From: Chamaecyparis obtusa
Taxonomy: Eukaryota; Streptophyta; Pinopsida; Cupressales; Cupressaceae
Assembly: GCA_027943335.1 (NCBI GenBank)
Contig: BSBK01009257.1
Location: 1 to 64,000 of the forward strand
Length of the DNA: 64,000 nt
Direction: 5' to 3'
Both the position numbers and the translations under genes were made by a program. Below the pieces are notes generated by a model. It did not search any database, was not told the DNA's origin, and saw only the letters and a list, made by a program, of their open reading frames with translations. This document shows, piece by piece, positions 25,470-38,889 of this stretch. Position 1 is the first letter of the stretch. Every line of letters starts with the position of its first letter.

Positions 25470-26762
25470 TGTAGACTAGGATTTGAGTGTGCACCTAAAC
25501 CTGTTTTGAAGGCCAAAGACAAACAAACGTCATAGCATATAATCAAATCAAATTTAATGGTAAACAAACTAAAATCAAAGCCACCTCAGTTTAAGCTTAA
25601 AACGGATGCGCCCATGCACCATTTGATATGCTTGGATATAGATGGATGTGGGTGTGCAAACTCAAGCACTTGGAGCATGCAAATTAGGATGATTTGAGGA
25701 TCAAGAAGACCCAAAATGACACAAAATAGGTATGAGGAACCTATTTTGCCTCAAAGGCCTCAAGATCACACAAATGTGCAAAGCTTAAAGATGAACTAAG
25801 ATTGATTAAACAAGAAATGAATCTATGTTAATCCAATTAAGCTAATTTAGATGTGATTTAAGCTTGGAAATGATCTAAAATGATGAGTTTATGCTTATGC
25901 TAGAATGAAAATGGCATTATAACTTTGCTATTGAGTTTGAGAGTTGAAAGATGATTTGCCTTAGGAAGTGAGGGTATTTATGGGAAAAGGGAAAGGCTTG
26001 GTTTAAAAGGATGAGTCAGAGTTAGGGCTAAGGTTAGGGTTGAGTCAAGGAAAAGTGTCCTGACAAGTGTCAAGGGAGGATTGAGTTGAAAGTTTGAGGG
26101 CATGTGCACAATTTGGTAAATGTGCCCAAGGCCAAGAGGTGGCAAGGAAGGGATAAGAAGGTCTTAAATGCATTTGAAGAGGTGGCCAAAGAGGTGTCCC
26201 TCTTTGTTGACCAAAAAGGATGACTAAGAGGAGGTTAGCATAAGTTTTGGTAAACCTTTTGCTAATGGAATGTGACAAGATTAGAAAGGGGATTAGGATT
26301 AGGATTAGGAGAAAGGGATGGGCAAGTGGCTTTTGGTGAGATTTAGATATTTATTAAAGGTAAATTTAATAAATATTAAATATCTAGGCTTAGGGTTTGA
26401 AGGGACTAGATTAGGGATTTGACCCATTTAGAGGAAGGTTTAGGACTTTCTAGAAGAGTTTAGTGCTCTTTAGAATTTTGGCCAACTTTGGGATAAAAAA
26501 TAAATTAAAAATAAATTAATTTATTTTTGAAGTTTTTTGGTCAATTTATTAATTAAATAATTAATAAATTAGGGATAATGTCCAAATGACATTTTTAGGC
26601 TAGATTCCTTAATTAAAGATTTTTAATTAAGAAAGAGGGATTTAATGCCATAAAAATAAATAAATTAATTAAATAAATAATTAATTAATAAATGATGATG
26701 TCATCAAAGATTTTCAGAAAACAAAAATAATTTATTTTTTGAAGGATTTTTCGGTGTCTACA
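25470..26762 (-). repeat. Tat 3' LTR (left copy)
   Basis: 1293 bp, nearly identical to 39518-40799. The part near 26480-26760 is very AT-rich with repeated TTAATTAA-type words. Confidence 0.93.
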
Positions 26763-26777
26763 TTTTGCCCCTCTTTG
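26763..26777 (-). promoter_or_regulatory. Tat polypurine tract
   Basis: Read on the minus strand: CAAAGAGGGGCAAAA directly before the LTR start TGTAGACACCG. Confidence 0.85.
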
Positions 26778-28408
26778 ATGTGATGCTGCAAGTGGCATGG
26801 CGTCAAAGACAATAAAACAAGATGCCAAGGCTAGAATCAGAAGAAGAGGGTATGACGCGCGGGGGGATTGGAGAAAAGAGGATACATGCCCCGGTGGGAC
26901 AAAATCATGGAAGATGCGCCCAGTGGGACAAGGAGAAAGAGGGATTATGCCCTGGGACAGAGTGTGCCCAGCGGGACGAGGAAGGAAGAGGGATTACGCC
27001 CTGGGACAGCAAGAAGACAAAGAGTGCCCTGCTGGGACGAGGAAGGAAGGGCCTAGGAAGAAAGGGGAGATAAATAACCTCACTTCTATAAGCAAAAGGT
27101 GGATGAACGCAGAGTGAGATGATAAATGCAAGATGCAAGATGCAAGATTAATCTATATGATAAATGCAAGGGACCAGATAGCTCCAAGTGCAAACGGGAT
27201 TGCACAACCTAGATTTAATATAGCTATGTTAGAGACCTGCCAAGGATACTGGGATCACGAGGCCTGTCAACAACGTCGCAGAGGACTGATGAGGACTGAC
27301 GCTAAACAAACACACAGGGTTGCCCCAACATCACACATCAAGCGCAGAGGTGACATGGTGGATCTGATGCTGAAGGAACCACAAACACACAACTGACTCA
27401 CAGGCAGAAGCGAAAGATCAAAAGACCTTGCCCCAGATTATCCGCACATGCAGCACACTGTGATATAAAGAATCATGGTGACCCTGGTGGGATAAAGAGA
27501 AGCCAAAAAGATTAACAAGACCCAAAGGACAAAAATCCAAGATCAAAATGATAACTCCAAAAAGACATCCTTTGCCAAGGAGAGAGATTAGGTTTGATTG
27601 ATGGTGGGAAGATTGGTCAGACAGGAGGAACGATATATCCTCAAGGACCAAGATGGAAGATTAGGTCAGATAGGAGGAACGATATATCCTCAAGGACCCA
27701 TGGGTTGGTGAGAGAATAAGTGTAGTTGTTCGCTGGCAAAAGCTGAAGTTCAAGGAATAATCAGGATGAGCAAGGATAAGTCGACAATTGATATTGCTGA
27801 AGCACAAGGCCCGAGTGGGGCTAAAAGTTTTTTGAGGCTGGGGATGGGACAAGATATTTGATCAAATGCTGCTATAGGATGAACAAAGGTTATGTACAAC
27901 AAGGAGGAATGATATGCACAAGGGATATGTACAGAAGCTCAGGATTGGGGATAGGAAGATCACACTCGGCAGGACTCTCACTAGGACGGAGACAAGAAGG
28001 ATAAATACAGGGAGGATTGCGCTGTACAGGAAAGGGATAAGGATATGGTACAAGATATGGTACAAAGCTTTGGAATAGGATATGGATTGCAGATGGGTTG
28101 GAGGAAGATGGAAGCTGAATGCTTGGAGGATAGGGGAGATGGAACTGCTGGGAGATCTATTAAGAGATTATGGATGGAGGAAGAGGACGGTAGCTGAAAG
28201 GACAACTGAATAGATAAATAGCTCAGTTTACTATGTTGGTGCCTATTTACCAGGTTTTCACCAACATACTTGTCCAAGGTGCTTGAATTGCCAAGTTTTC
28301 ACCGTTGGACAATTATTTTCTCTTTCTCTTTTCTTTTTTCTTTTGCTTTTTTGCTTTTTTTTGCTTTTTTGAATGTTTTTGGATTTTCTGATATATGCAG
28401 GATCAGGT
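26778..28408 (-). other. Tat 3' untranslated region with short tandem repeats
   Basis: Between the integrase stop and the purine tract. 26885-27045 carries six recurrences of a CCC(N)nGGGAC motif, giving a local high-GC patch. 27610-27700 has a tandem duplication of about 50-58 bp around AGGAGGAACGATATATCCTC. Short frames exist on both strands but look like products of the repeats. In some Tat elements this interval holds an antisense gene; none was recognised here. Confidence 0.6.
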
Positions 28409-31400
28409 TCAGGCATAGAACCTCTTCAGATGGATGATGTTGATAGGTTCATTCAAGGGCTCACCTTCTGGTGTTGATAGCTGATAGGCTCCCGAGCCAA
28501 AGGATGCGGTGACAAAATAGGGGCCCAACCAAGTAGGCTCAAACTTGCCTTTCTTTTCTCTATTTGCTAGGACCTTCTGATTTTCTTTAAGGACCATGTC
28601 ACCGACCTGGAATTGTCTAGGATGGACCTTTTTGTTATAACTCCTTTTGAGTTGATTTTGGTATGCCACCAAATGATCATAAGCTTGCTGTCTCTTTTCA
28701 TCTAACAGGTCCAGCTGTGTGAGCCGGGCCACACGATAGTCTTCATCAGTTATATAGTTCTTCATGGAGACTCGCAAGGATGGAAGCTCAACCTCGATCG
28801 GTAGAACAGCTTCGGCACCATATACAAGGGAGTATGGGGTGGTGCCTGTGGGAGTGCAATAAGAAGTGCGATAAGCCCAGAGGGCGGGATTAATTTGGAG
28901 ATGCCAGTCACGACCAGAATCATTAACAATCTTCTTGAGAAGTTTCAAAAGTGTTTTGTTGGTTGCCTCAACTTGGCCATTTCCTTGAGGGAAATATGGA
29001 CTGGAGAAACGGTGATGGATGTGGATCCTGGCACAAAGATCATCCACATGCTGGTTTTCAAAAGGTGTGCCATGGTCTGTGAAAATGGTAGATGGTATGC
29101 CGAAGCGGCAAATGATATGAGAGAGGATGAACTTGGATATTTGGATGCCAGTAGTAAGGGTGAGCGGAATCGCTTCAACCCATTTGGTAAAGTACTCTGT
29201 GGCTGTTATGATATACTTGTGTCCATCCGAAGAGAGGGGGGTGATCAAGCCAACGAGGTCGAGGCCCCAACATGAAAAAGGCCACGGTGGTGCAATAGGC
29301 TGTAAATCCTGTGCTGGTGCATATATCAAATTGGCATGCTATTGACATGGGAGACATTTCTTGACAAATTCAAACGCATCATGTTCCATTGTTGGCCAAT
29401 AATATCCAACTCTAAGCAGCTGCTTTGCTAGAACCATGCCACTCGTGTGGGCACCGCAAATTCTAGCGTGAACTTCTTGTAAGGCCAGGACAGCCTCGTT
29501 TGAGTCTAAACATCTAGATAGGACATTGTGATACCCGTGACAATATAGGGTGTTGGCTACAAGAGTGTAGCGGGAAGCTCTGCGAATAAGGTTTTGGCGT
29601 TGGTTATTGGTGAGATGGGGAGATATGATACCATTTTTTAGATATGCATGGATGTCGTGGTACCATGGGGATTGGGGACCAACCAAGACACACACCATGT
29701 TTGCATCGGTGTTCTCATAAGCTGGCAAGTGTAGCTGCTCGACTAGAAATTCATATTGTGTTGCGTCACGTGGGATTTCCAATAAGGATCCGATGGTTTC
29801 CATTGCATATGCTGCTTTGTTTTGAAGCCTTGGGATCTGATTGAATTGTAGATGTAGGAAATGCTCTTTCAGTTTATCCACCAGTTGCTTGTAGGGTAGC
29901 AATTTGTCGTCCTTTGTCTGATACTCATCAAGGACTTGATTGATAATGAGTTGTGAATCCCCAAAAACTTGTAGTTCTGTGATGTTCCATTGGATAGCTG
30001 TTTTGAGACCTAAGATGAGTGCCTCATATTCTGCAATGTTGTTGGTATAGGGGAATCCCAACTTGAATGATTTTGGAATATAGTCACCTTAAGGTGTGAC
30101 GAATAGGATTCCTACCCCAGAGCTATGGGATGTGTTGGAACCATCAAAGTATAGGTGCCACATGGATTGTTCTTTGATCATACACAGATGTTCATCGGGG
30201 AATTCCATGATTAGTGGATAGGCATCCACCAGTGGTGCTTCTGCTAGTTGATCGGCAATGACTTGCCCTTTGATTGCTTTGCGATCTACATACTGAATGT
30301 CAAATTCGCTGAGTAACATGACCCATTTTGCCATACGGCCTGTGAGGGTTGTCCTTGATAACAGATACTTAAGAGGGTCCACCTTTGATATGAGCTTGAT
30401 TGTGTGGCTAAGCATGTAATGTCTAAGTTTTTGAGTGGCAAAGACCACTGCTAGGCATGCTTTCTCCATGGGTGAATAGTTAAGCTCATAGCCCACAAGA
30501 GTGCGACTGATGTAGTAGATAGCTCGTTCTCTGTTTTGATCATCATGCTGTGCTAGGAGTGCCCCTAGTGCTGTAGCTGTTATTGAGATGTAAAGGATGA
30601 GTGGGCATCCTAGAACTGGTGGTACTAGGATTGGAGCATTAGCTAGATACTCTTTGAGCTTATCAAAGCTTCCTTGACATATGGGATCCCACTTGAAGTT
30701 GGTTTTTTTGCATAAGAGATGTGAGAATGGTTGGCACTTGTCTGCTAGTTGTGAGATGAACCGCCGAACTGATTGAAGCTTGCCCTGTAGGCTTCTGAGC
30801 TGTTTGAGATTTCTTGGTGGAGGCATCTCCGTTATTGCTTTTACCTTTTTAGGATCGATCTCTATGCCTCGTCTAGAGACGATGAAGCCTAGAAGCTTGC
30901 CAGATGTAACACCAAAGACACATTTCTTAGGATTAAGCTTTAAGCCATAATGATTCAGATGATCAAATACACGCTCTAGGATGTTGAGGTGCTCATATCT
31001 TGTTTTGGATTTTGCAAGGATATCGTCCACATAGTCCTCAAGGATCTTGTGGATCATGTCATGAAAAATGGCTGTCATTGCTCTCTGATATGTGGCCCCT
31101 GCATTCTTTAGCCCAAATGGCATCATGTTGTAGCAGAAGGTACCCCATGGGGTTGTGAATGCTAATTTATGTTGATCTGCTTCTGCTATATGAATCTGGT
31201 TGTAGCCGGAAAAGCCATCCATGAGTGATAGCATTTCGTGACCCGCTGTGAGGTCTACAAGCATGTCTATGTTTGACAATGGGAAATCATCCTTAGGGCA
31301 TGCCTTGTTCAAGTCCCTGAAATCAGTATAGATTCTGATGTCGCCAGAAGGCTTTGTGACTGGCACCATGTTAGAGATCCACTCTGAATAGTCAATTGCT

Positions 31401-34400
31401 CTGATGATCTTAGCTTGGAGGAGCTTCTCAAGCTCTGCTTTGACGAGCAATGCTACCTTTGGATGCATTTTCCTTAGCTTCTGCTTCACTGGCTTGACGT
31501 TTGGATCTACTGATAGATGATGAACAACAAGGTTTGGATCAAGCCCAGGCATGTGGGTGTATGACCATGCAAAGTTGATGATGGATTCCTTGAGCAAGGC
31601 ACTGAGAGTGATTTCTTCTCCTTCTGTTAGGTTGACTGCAATGTAGGTGATCCTTGGACATTCTTCTGTTCCCAAGTTGATTGGCTTGATTTCCTCTATG
31701 ATGATCGGCGACTGCTCTGGTCTATAATCTTGGATAGGGGGAAGAGGCAAGGCTTCATCTTCTAGCGCCTGAATTGCCAGGTTTTCGCTAGAAGATAAGC
31801 CCTTTATTTTTACTATTTTGGAATCAGAATGTGCCCCAAGGGGGTTTTCACATAAAGACTCATGATGTTCTTTTGCTTTATCATTTTTGTGACTAAAGCT
31901 TGCCTCTTCCCCAAAATATCCTTCTAGGTGAAGCTGATAGACAGAGGCTGATGTTGGATCCTGATTGCTTGCTGGACCTGATGCCCCCATGAATTCTAGG
32001 AGTGCTTGTGCGCTTTGGAACTCATCGATGTGTGTGATGCTTGGTTGGTCCCAATCTATGAGGTTGGGGTTTGTGAGGGGAAGATCTATGAGGTTAATGG
32101 AGAGTTGTTGGAGAACAGAAGTCCCCAGGAGGGTGTCGTCGGCAAAGATATCATCGTAGGATCGGACGTCTTTCTCTTCAGGGATGTCTTCGATTTCCAC
32201 AAGGTCATCCTGGCTATTCGAAAAGTTCACGTTGGTCATGTTAGTGCCCGCAGTTGTGGTATTGGGCTCTTGTTCAAGCAGGCGAGAGGTATTAAAGCCA
32301 AGTCCTTGATATTCTGGATTCTGGGATGGTATGATAGGAAACAAATTTTCGTCCTCTTGTGGTCCTAGACCACCACCTTGATAGTTATAGTGTTCTGTGA
32401 CATTTTTGTAGGGGATTGGGTATTTCTCTTTGAAGTACTCAAGAAGTTGTGTGTCACGTGATGGGGGATCTTTGTATAACCATTTGTTAATATCTGGATC
32501 CATTTCTTTGCTATTGATGGTACCATGAGACTCAAAAGTCATGTTTCCGATTTGCTTGAGCTTATAATGTTCCTCAACAGGCTTGTTTTGACAACTTGGG
32601 TGCCCTTGAGTATGTGGATCATGTGGAAGAGCCCCTACAGCAAATGCATCACTGAGGTTGTATTCGCCACAACCCTGGTTGTTGATCTTGACGGATGATA
32701 AGGTGGAAGAGAGGATGGTCTCTGGATCGCGATGGGATCGGGATGAGCTAGCAATAGAAGTACCAATATCAGTTCCAGGACAATGAGTAGAATGAGGGAA
32801 AGATGCTTCCATCGCATGACAGTATGTGAAGGGGTTAGGATTAGCGTGGATGGTAACCTCAGTGCCTTGATGTGGAAACTTGATGCACTGATGGTAAGTA
32901 GATGGTACAACCTTAATGGAATGGATCCATGGGCGGCCGAGAAGAATATTAAATGGTAGGTCAAGATCAACAACGTGGCAGACAGTATCTTGCGTTGCTG
33001 GGCCTAGCTGGATAGGCAAGGTGATAGTACCTTCGGAGGTACACTCCAAGTTGTCATATGCTTTGATAGTGATCATCTCATGTTGTATGTCGGCCTCCAT
33101 GAACCCGATCTTCTTGATGAATTTTAATGTGCACAAGTTGAGGGCTGAGCCATTATCCACCAGAACTCATTTGATGGTGAAATCTCTGACCATGACAGCA
33201 ATGCGGAGAGGGAGAATATGGTCAGGAGCGACATCTGGTATATCAGATTCTTTGAAGGATAAGGCACATGCTGCTGATAGGTGTCCCACAAGAGTTTCAA
33301 ACTGAGTTGTGTTAATGTCCGTGGGGACATGGCCTTCTTTTAGAGCTTTGTCCAGGATCTCCTGATGGATGGGTGATGTGCGGAGCAAATCCAAGATAGA
33401 TATTTGGGCTGGCATGTTCCCAAGATGCTCTATGATATTGTATTGTGCACTTGGTGCATTATGCTGTGTTGCACATGCATTTGATGCTGGCCTGGTGTTA
33501 GACTGTGCTGTGGATGCAGTAGATGTTGGCCTTGGAGGAGCAGCTGACCTCAGAGGAGCACCGACAACAGTTATCCTACCACTGCGGGTAGTTGCAACAC
33601 ATTGTCGATTCGGCCCTCTGACGTGGATGGTATTGATGGTGGACTCATCTTGGATGGGCTCAACTTGAGTTATGCATCTGACATACTTGTCATAGTTGAT
33701 GTAGGCCGCTGTGTGATCTTTTTGCTTGCCTTTGCCATGATTTTGGGGCTGATTGGCGTTGGCTTGATTCTTCCCGGTATCGTGTTGAGGGAACACATTT
33801 TGATATATTTGCAAACCAGCGTTGGGTGAAGCTTGAGCTGGTGCATCGACCTGGATCTTCTTGCGATCAATGAGATCCTGGATGTAGTTCTTAAGCCGCA
33901 TGCACTTCAATGTTGTGTGCCCCTTCACACGATGGTAATCATAGTATTCATGTTCTTTATACCAATCAGACTTTGGTGCGTTGTCATCCTTCTGTGGGAT
34001 GGGCGGATATGTGATCATATTTGCCTTGGCTAGCCGATAAAAGATCTGATCCAGAGGCTCACCCAAAGGTGTGAAAGTCCTCTTTGGATTGTCCTGATTG
34101 TGGGGTTTGTTCTGCCTTGGGGCAACGTTAACTACATTAACAAGATTGCCTTGATGTGCTGGCTGTTGCTGTTGGTATTGCTGCCGATACTGTTGCACAG
34201 GTGGTTGATGAGCTTGAGGAGGCTGCTGATAAATAGGTGCTTGATATGCGGGAGCTGGTGGTTGCTGATAGATGGGCGCTTGTGGTGGTTGGTATGTTTG
34301 AGCTGGTGTAGGACTAGCCACAATGAATTGTACATTCTTAGTGTCAGTGGCTCCATCTGTAACAACATTCTTGTTACGATTCTAGTAACGGGATTTATCA

Positions 34401-36652
34401 TTGTTGGGTTTGTTCTTGGAATCATCCTTGAAGTGATGAATAGTGCCTTCGTCTAGGAGAGCTTTCTCGATGCCTATGCCTTTGCTCTTGATGTCTTGGT
34501 ATGTCTGGAGATAGTTCATTCGCATGTGATGGGATAGCTTTGGATGCAGGTTATCAATGAAGATCTTTCTTAGATGCTTCTCTGGCGGCTGATATGATAA
34601 CCTGGTTGTAAGATTCTGCCATCTTTGCAAGTATTCTGCAAGGCTTTCTCCATCTTTCTGCTTTGAGTTGCATAGGTCTAGCAAGGACAACTCATTCTCC
34701 ACATTATGGGCATAGTGTGTGATGAACTTCTCAGAGAGTTCAACAAAAGTTTTTATTGTCCCCTGTGGTATTTTGTAAAGCCACTCAACAACAGTTCCTC
34801 CCAAGATTTTGGGAAACAGGCACAGGAGATAGTTATCACTGTAAGCCACTTCTTGGCACGCCATGTAGAACTCTTTGATATGGTTTACTAGATCTCCTTT
34901 CCCCCGATACTTGTCAAACTTGGGCATCTCAAAATGCTTGGGGAAAGGGATAGTTGCTATGGACCGATCGAAGGGATATGAGCACACCTCTTTGAACTTG
35001 TATGTTTTATTCTCTGTTCCACTTTGTAGCTCCTTTAGAGAATTTTTCATTGCTTCCCACTCAGCATTGAGTGGCGAGGGAACTGGGACTTCTGCTTGTG
35101 ATGGAAGCTGTGGAACTGGATATGGTGCTTGCTGTGGATAAATGGGTTGGAACTGATTCTGGGGCAATGGTTGCTGGGGATATTACTGGTGTGGCATAAG
35201 GGGATATTGTGGTAAATGATATGAAACCGCTTGATGTTGTTGGGCTGCTTGCTGTTGTTGAACTGGCGGTTGTTGTGGGACTGCTTGCTAATATTGGACA
35301 TTTGAAACTTGCTGTTGTAACTGATGGGTGGGAACTTGTTGTTGCTGGGGGATGATAGGGATTTGTTGCTGGGGCTGATAGCAAGGGACTTGCTATTGTT
35401 GAGGAATGATGGGTGTTTGCTGAAAGGGGACATGTGGTTGCTGTGGGGGAGGCTGTTGGAACGATGCTGCTTGCGGGTATGATGGTGGTAGTTGCTGAGG
35501 TTGGCTTTGGGTTTGGCTGATATAAGCTGGGTGCATGCCTGCGTTACTTAGAGGTGGAACAGATGTGGGGAAGCTAGAAGCAAAGGGTGATGGGGTAAGA
35601 TAGCTGGGGAAAGTTGGCTGTTGAAGTGGTGGAACTTGCTGGAAGGTTTTTGGGATTTGGGACGAATAGCTTGAAGCCAGCGGTGGTTGGGGTAGTTGCT
35701 GCTGTGCTGCTTGGGCGAAGGCAGTTTGTTGACTTGAAACCATAGATGTAGGGGATTGAGATGGGATCCCCCATGCCTTCATTTCTTCTTGAGTAAGGCC
35801 CCACTGAGAGCTTGTGTTAGGGTGCACTGTAGCGGATGATAAAATGGTAGGAGCAACAGGAGCTTGGGACACGAATGATGGTTGAGAGAAAGGAGCTTGT
35901 TGAGGTTGTGGTTGAGCGGATGCTTGTGAGGAGGAAAATGAAGGAAACACCCAAGAGAAAGATGAGGTTGGAATGGGAAGCGATTGCGCTAACCCCAAAG
36001 AAGAAGGTACGGGTGCTTGGGGGGTGAAGGGTGACGGTGCTCCTTTGATGGTGAAAGGCGTTGCTTGACTTGCGGATGGTGGCAAAGCTTTTGGTGTAAA
36101 AGCTTGCGTGAGAGGTGGAAGCTGACTTTGGGTTAAGCATTGGATTTGGGCTTGGGTAGCCATAGCAGATGATGAAGCAAAAGGGGTAGGAGATGGAGCG
36201 GATGGCGCTGCAGCTTGTGTTGCGGGACTGGCGAGGCTTCCTTGCAAGAAAAGGGGAATGGTGGAAAGCTCTTGGGGTGTTTGCATGATAGGATCGGGGA
36301 ATGATTGGACAAACGGAGAATATGCTTGTGCTGGAACTTGGATAGTATTGATGGGGATGCATGGATAGAGAGATGGTGGGATGGAGGTACTTTCTGGCAG
36401 GTAGTGGGCAAATGTGCTTTGCTGATGTTGCGGTACAAGGGCATTGGTCACTGGTGGGCTTTCTAGAGGATTTGCAAATGCTTGGATTGCCAACGGGGAT
36501 GAAGGGATGTTTGGATCTTCACATGGGTTACTGGCTTGGATCTGGGGATTGTAGGTCATCATGACGTTGGTGAAAAGGTTGGGATCAGATGAGGTTGTTG
36601 GTGGATAAGGATTCATGCTTCTTCTTTTCCGAGATCTGGTCTCAACAGGCAT
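28409..36652 (-). pseudogene. Tat gag-pol polyprotein with seven stops
   Basis: One frame of about 2750 codons from ATG 36652 (MPVETRSRKRR; an in-frame ATG at 36679 is the alternative) to the stop at 28409. Interrupted at 35393, 35288, 35183, 34382, 33167, 30089 and 29339, with no frameshift. Domains: Pro/Gln-rich N-terminus (36650-35050); gag domain (about 35050-34400, FPKHFEMPKFDKYRGKGD, LAEYLQRWQNL); degenerate knuckle near 33900-33950 (first Cys replaced by Tyr); protease (VDNGSALNLC near 33150, LLGRPWIH); reverse transcriptase (about 31480-30930) with YVDD at 31022-31033; RNase H (about 30640-30270); archaeal-type RNase H (about 30175-29870: YFDGSN, NIAEYEAL, GDSQLI); integrase with HHCC finger (about 29490-29340) and the DDE residues in GLDLVG, FTDHGTPF and GQVEATNK. 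The last Asp expected in the second RNase H appears as Tyr (NKAAYAME). Confidence 0.93.
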
Positions 36653-36679
36653 GGAGATGCAAGTGCTAAATGGATGCAA

Positions 36680-37424
36680 GATGTTTGGCTAAAAGATGTT
36701 GATGGATGCAAAGTTGATGAACTTCTAAAGATGATGACTTCTAAGATGCAAATGCAAAGATAGGGACCAAGATGGCGATGATGGAAGCTGGATGGAACAG
36801 ATATGGATCAAGACGGTGGAGGAAAGATAGGTTGCTGGTGGAAAGCTGGTGAAAGATTACTGAGTGGTCAACAAATGAGCTACTATTTTTCCCAAATGGA
36901 GGATCAGAGATATGATGGGGTCAACCTAAGATAGAATGATGATCTTCGGTCAACAAGTTTCTTATCAATACACTCCAATCTCTTGCTCGAGATGATGGCT
37001 ATGCAAGGACAAGGTTTGATTTCTTTATGACAACATGTTTTGTCAAAAAGAGGATGATGGTCTCTGATCTTGGATAGGGGATGAAAAACAACTCAAAAGG
37101 GTAAACACTAAGTGTTGGTGGATCTCTGTATTTGGAACAAAGGATGATGGATCTGCCGGAAAGATATGGAAAGCTGATGGGGGGATGCTGGTGGAAAAGG
37201 TATTAAAGGGTGAAGGGACAATGCTCTATCTAAAGGGATAATGCAAACGACAAGGATTGATTCTAGAATGCTGGTAGGAAGATGAATGCACTTTATGATG
37301 TTTTGAAATGCAACTAAGGTTTTGATTAATGATGCAAAGATGAAAGCTAGAATGAAACTAGGATGGACTGTTGAGACAAGGTTTCAAGATCCGAAGATGG
37401 AATAAGACATGAACAAGGAATTGG
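36680..37424 (-). other. Tat leader, part nearest gag
   Basis: Purine-rich on the plus strand (GATGATGG, GGATGG words), no recognised frame. Probably untranslated leader. Confidence 0.5.
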
Positions 37425-37659
37425 CTAATCTTCTGGCTCAAGGTTGACAAAGTGATGGTTAACTCGGAAACGGAAGGTGAACTGTTTGATGCGGGCGTTA
37501 TGGGCAATGTTCTCAAGTCTGGTTTGGGACTTTTCTTCGGCTTTGGTTTGCTTGGATAATGGCTTGATAGCTCTTGAGTTTCTTCTTGGCAACTTTTCGC
37601 TCTTGATAGGCTTGGGATTTGGGCAACTTCGCTTTAGGATGTTTGTTCTTGCTGGGCAT
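37425..37659 (-). pseudogene. small basic leader frame, apparent frameshift
   Basis: From ATG 37659 the minus strand reads about 40 Lys/Arg/Gln-rich codons (MPSKNKHPKAK onward). After one shift near 37545 it continues with about 40 codons ending NLEPED and a stop at 37425. Both halves are charged and helix-prone and together give about 78 residues. Some Tat elements (Ogre type) carry an extra frame upstream of gag; this could be a short relative, but similarity was not tested. A longer plus-strand frame (37477-37950) overlaps it and is considered less likely. Confidence 0.3.
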
Positions 37660-38639
37660 CACTTGGAAAAGAGGCTTCTGATTTTGAGACAAAGGTTTCC
37701 AATGGCAAAAGTTAAAGTCAAAGCAATCTCCGCAAGAGACAAAGCAACCTTGCGGGATACAAACAGGATGACTGACTCTGATAAAGCTTTGAAAGTGTAT
37801 GTTTCAACAAGTGTTTTCACGGAGTCTTTGACTGTCAAGCACTTCAAACAGATCTACCTAAGGAAGGTGAGTATCAAAATCACCTTCCCACAGCTTGGTA
37901 TCCCCCAGAAGGGAATACAAATGGTGAGTAATCTTGAGGCGACCCGGTAAACCCCTTGGAATCGATCCTTGCACAAGGATTTTGATACTTTCGGATGTAG
38001 ATAGGGTAGCCTCTATTTTATCAGTTTGCTAATGATTCCGTGGTGTCTCCATACCCGATTTTGCTGATCATCCGTGACTCACTTAAGAGCCTTGCCAATA
38101 ATGCTGGGGGAGAGGAATGTTTACCATCCCTAGACACGTGTTTGGCACGAACACCCGGTGATTAGGAGATGTAAGCGATTCTTTTGGTATTCGCTTATTT
38201 GTATACCGGCCGGAAGGGATACCGGTTTGAGGTCATTCTCTGAGGAGGAAGCGCTTCTCCTTGGACAGGCCTCGCTAAAAGCAGAACAGGTGAACTTGTC
38301 CAAGTTCAAATGTTTCACGTTGCTTACTCTAACAGGGATTATGCAAGAATTGAAAAACTCCTACATGCACATCAAGCAGATTTTGTTCATTTTCCCAAAT
38401 TTGATTAAGTGATGTTTGAACTTTGAAATGAAGACACTCGTGATTAGATTTTGATTTGTTCCTTTCTCCAAAATGTAAATGATTTGAATGGTTGCAAGTT
38501 CTTTCCTTTTGTGCATTCAAGATTTGATTAGCGAGTTGATTTAAGAACTTTGAAAAAGCTTTGTTTTATCCCTTAGATCACTCAAGATTGAATTTGTTTG
38601 CTTGCTTTGGAATTTGAAACGAGATAGGGAATAAAGTTG
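37660..38639 (-). other. Tat leader, nothing recognised
   Basis: Mixed-composition sequence without a convincing frame. A 62-codon minus-strand frame (37847-37659) ends where the small basic frame begins (TGATG overlap), but its hydrophobic composition is unremarkable. Confidence 0.4.
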
Positions 38640-38810
38640 TTCGTTCCTTTTAGTGCATTCGAGATTTGGTTTGATTTTCAAATTGACAATGACACTTAGG
38701 ACCTAAGTTCTTTCCTTTAGTTTCATTCAAGATTGAGTTAGCTTTTCAAAATGACAATGACATTCTAGGACCTAAGTTCATTTCCTTAATGTCATTCAAG
38801 ATTTTATTTT
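38640..38810 (-). repeat. about 68-bp tandem repeat in the Tat leader
   Basis: Two full units and a partial third with shared words CATTCAAGATT, AATGACAATGACA and AGGACCTAAGTTC. Confidence 0.65.
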
Positions 38811-38889
38811 GACCTTTGCTGTAATAAAAGAAATGAAAAACCAGTCCCAGGCAACTCAAGACAAAAAAAACAAAAAGCGACACTGTCTA

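Noticed and set aside
26045..26278. 77-codon minus-strand frame, repeated at 40093-40326
   Set aside because: Present in both Tat LTRs only because the LTRs are copies; no similarity to a known protein was recognised.
28895..29345. Plus-strand frames opposite the Tat integrase
   Set aside because: Shadows of the strongly supported integrase frame on the minus strand.
37477..37950. 157-codon plus-strand frame in the Tat leader
   Set aside because: Antisense to the element, hydrophobic in its first half, and it overlaps a frame on the element's own strand; kept only as an alternative.
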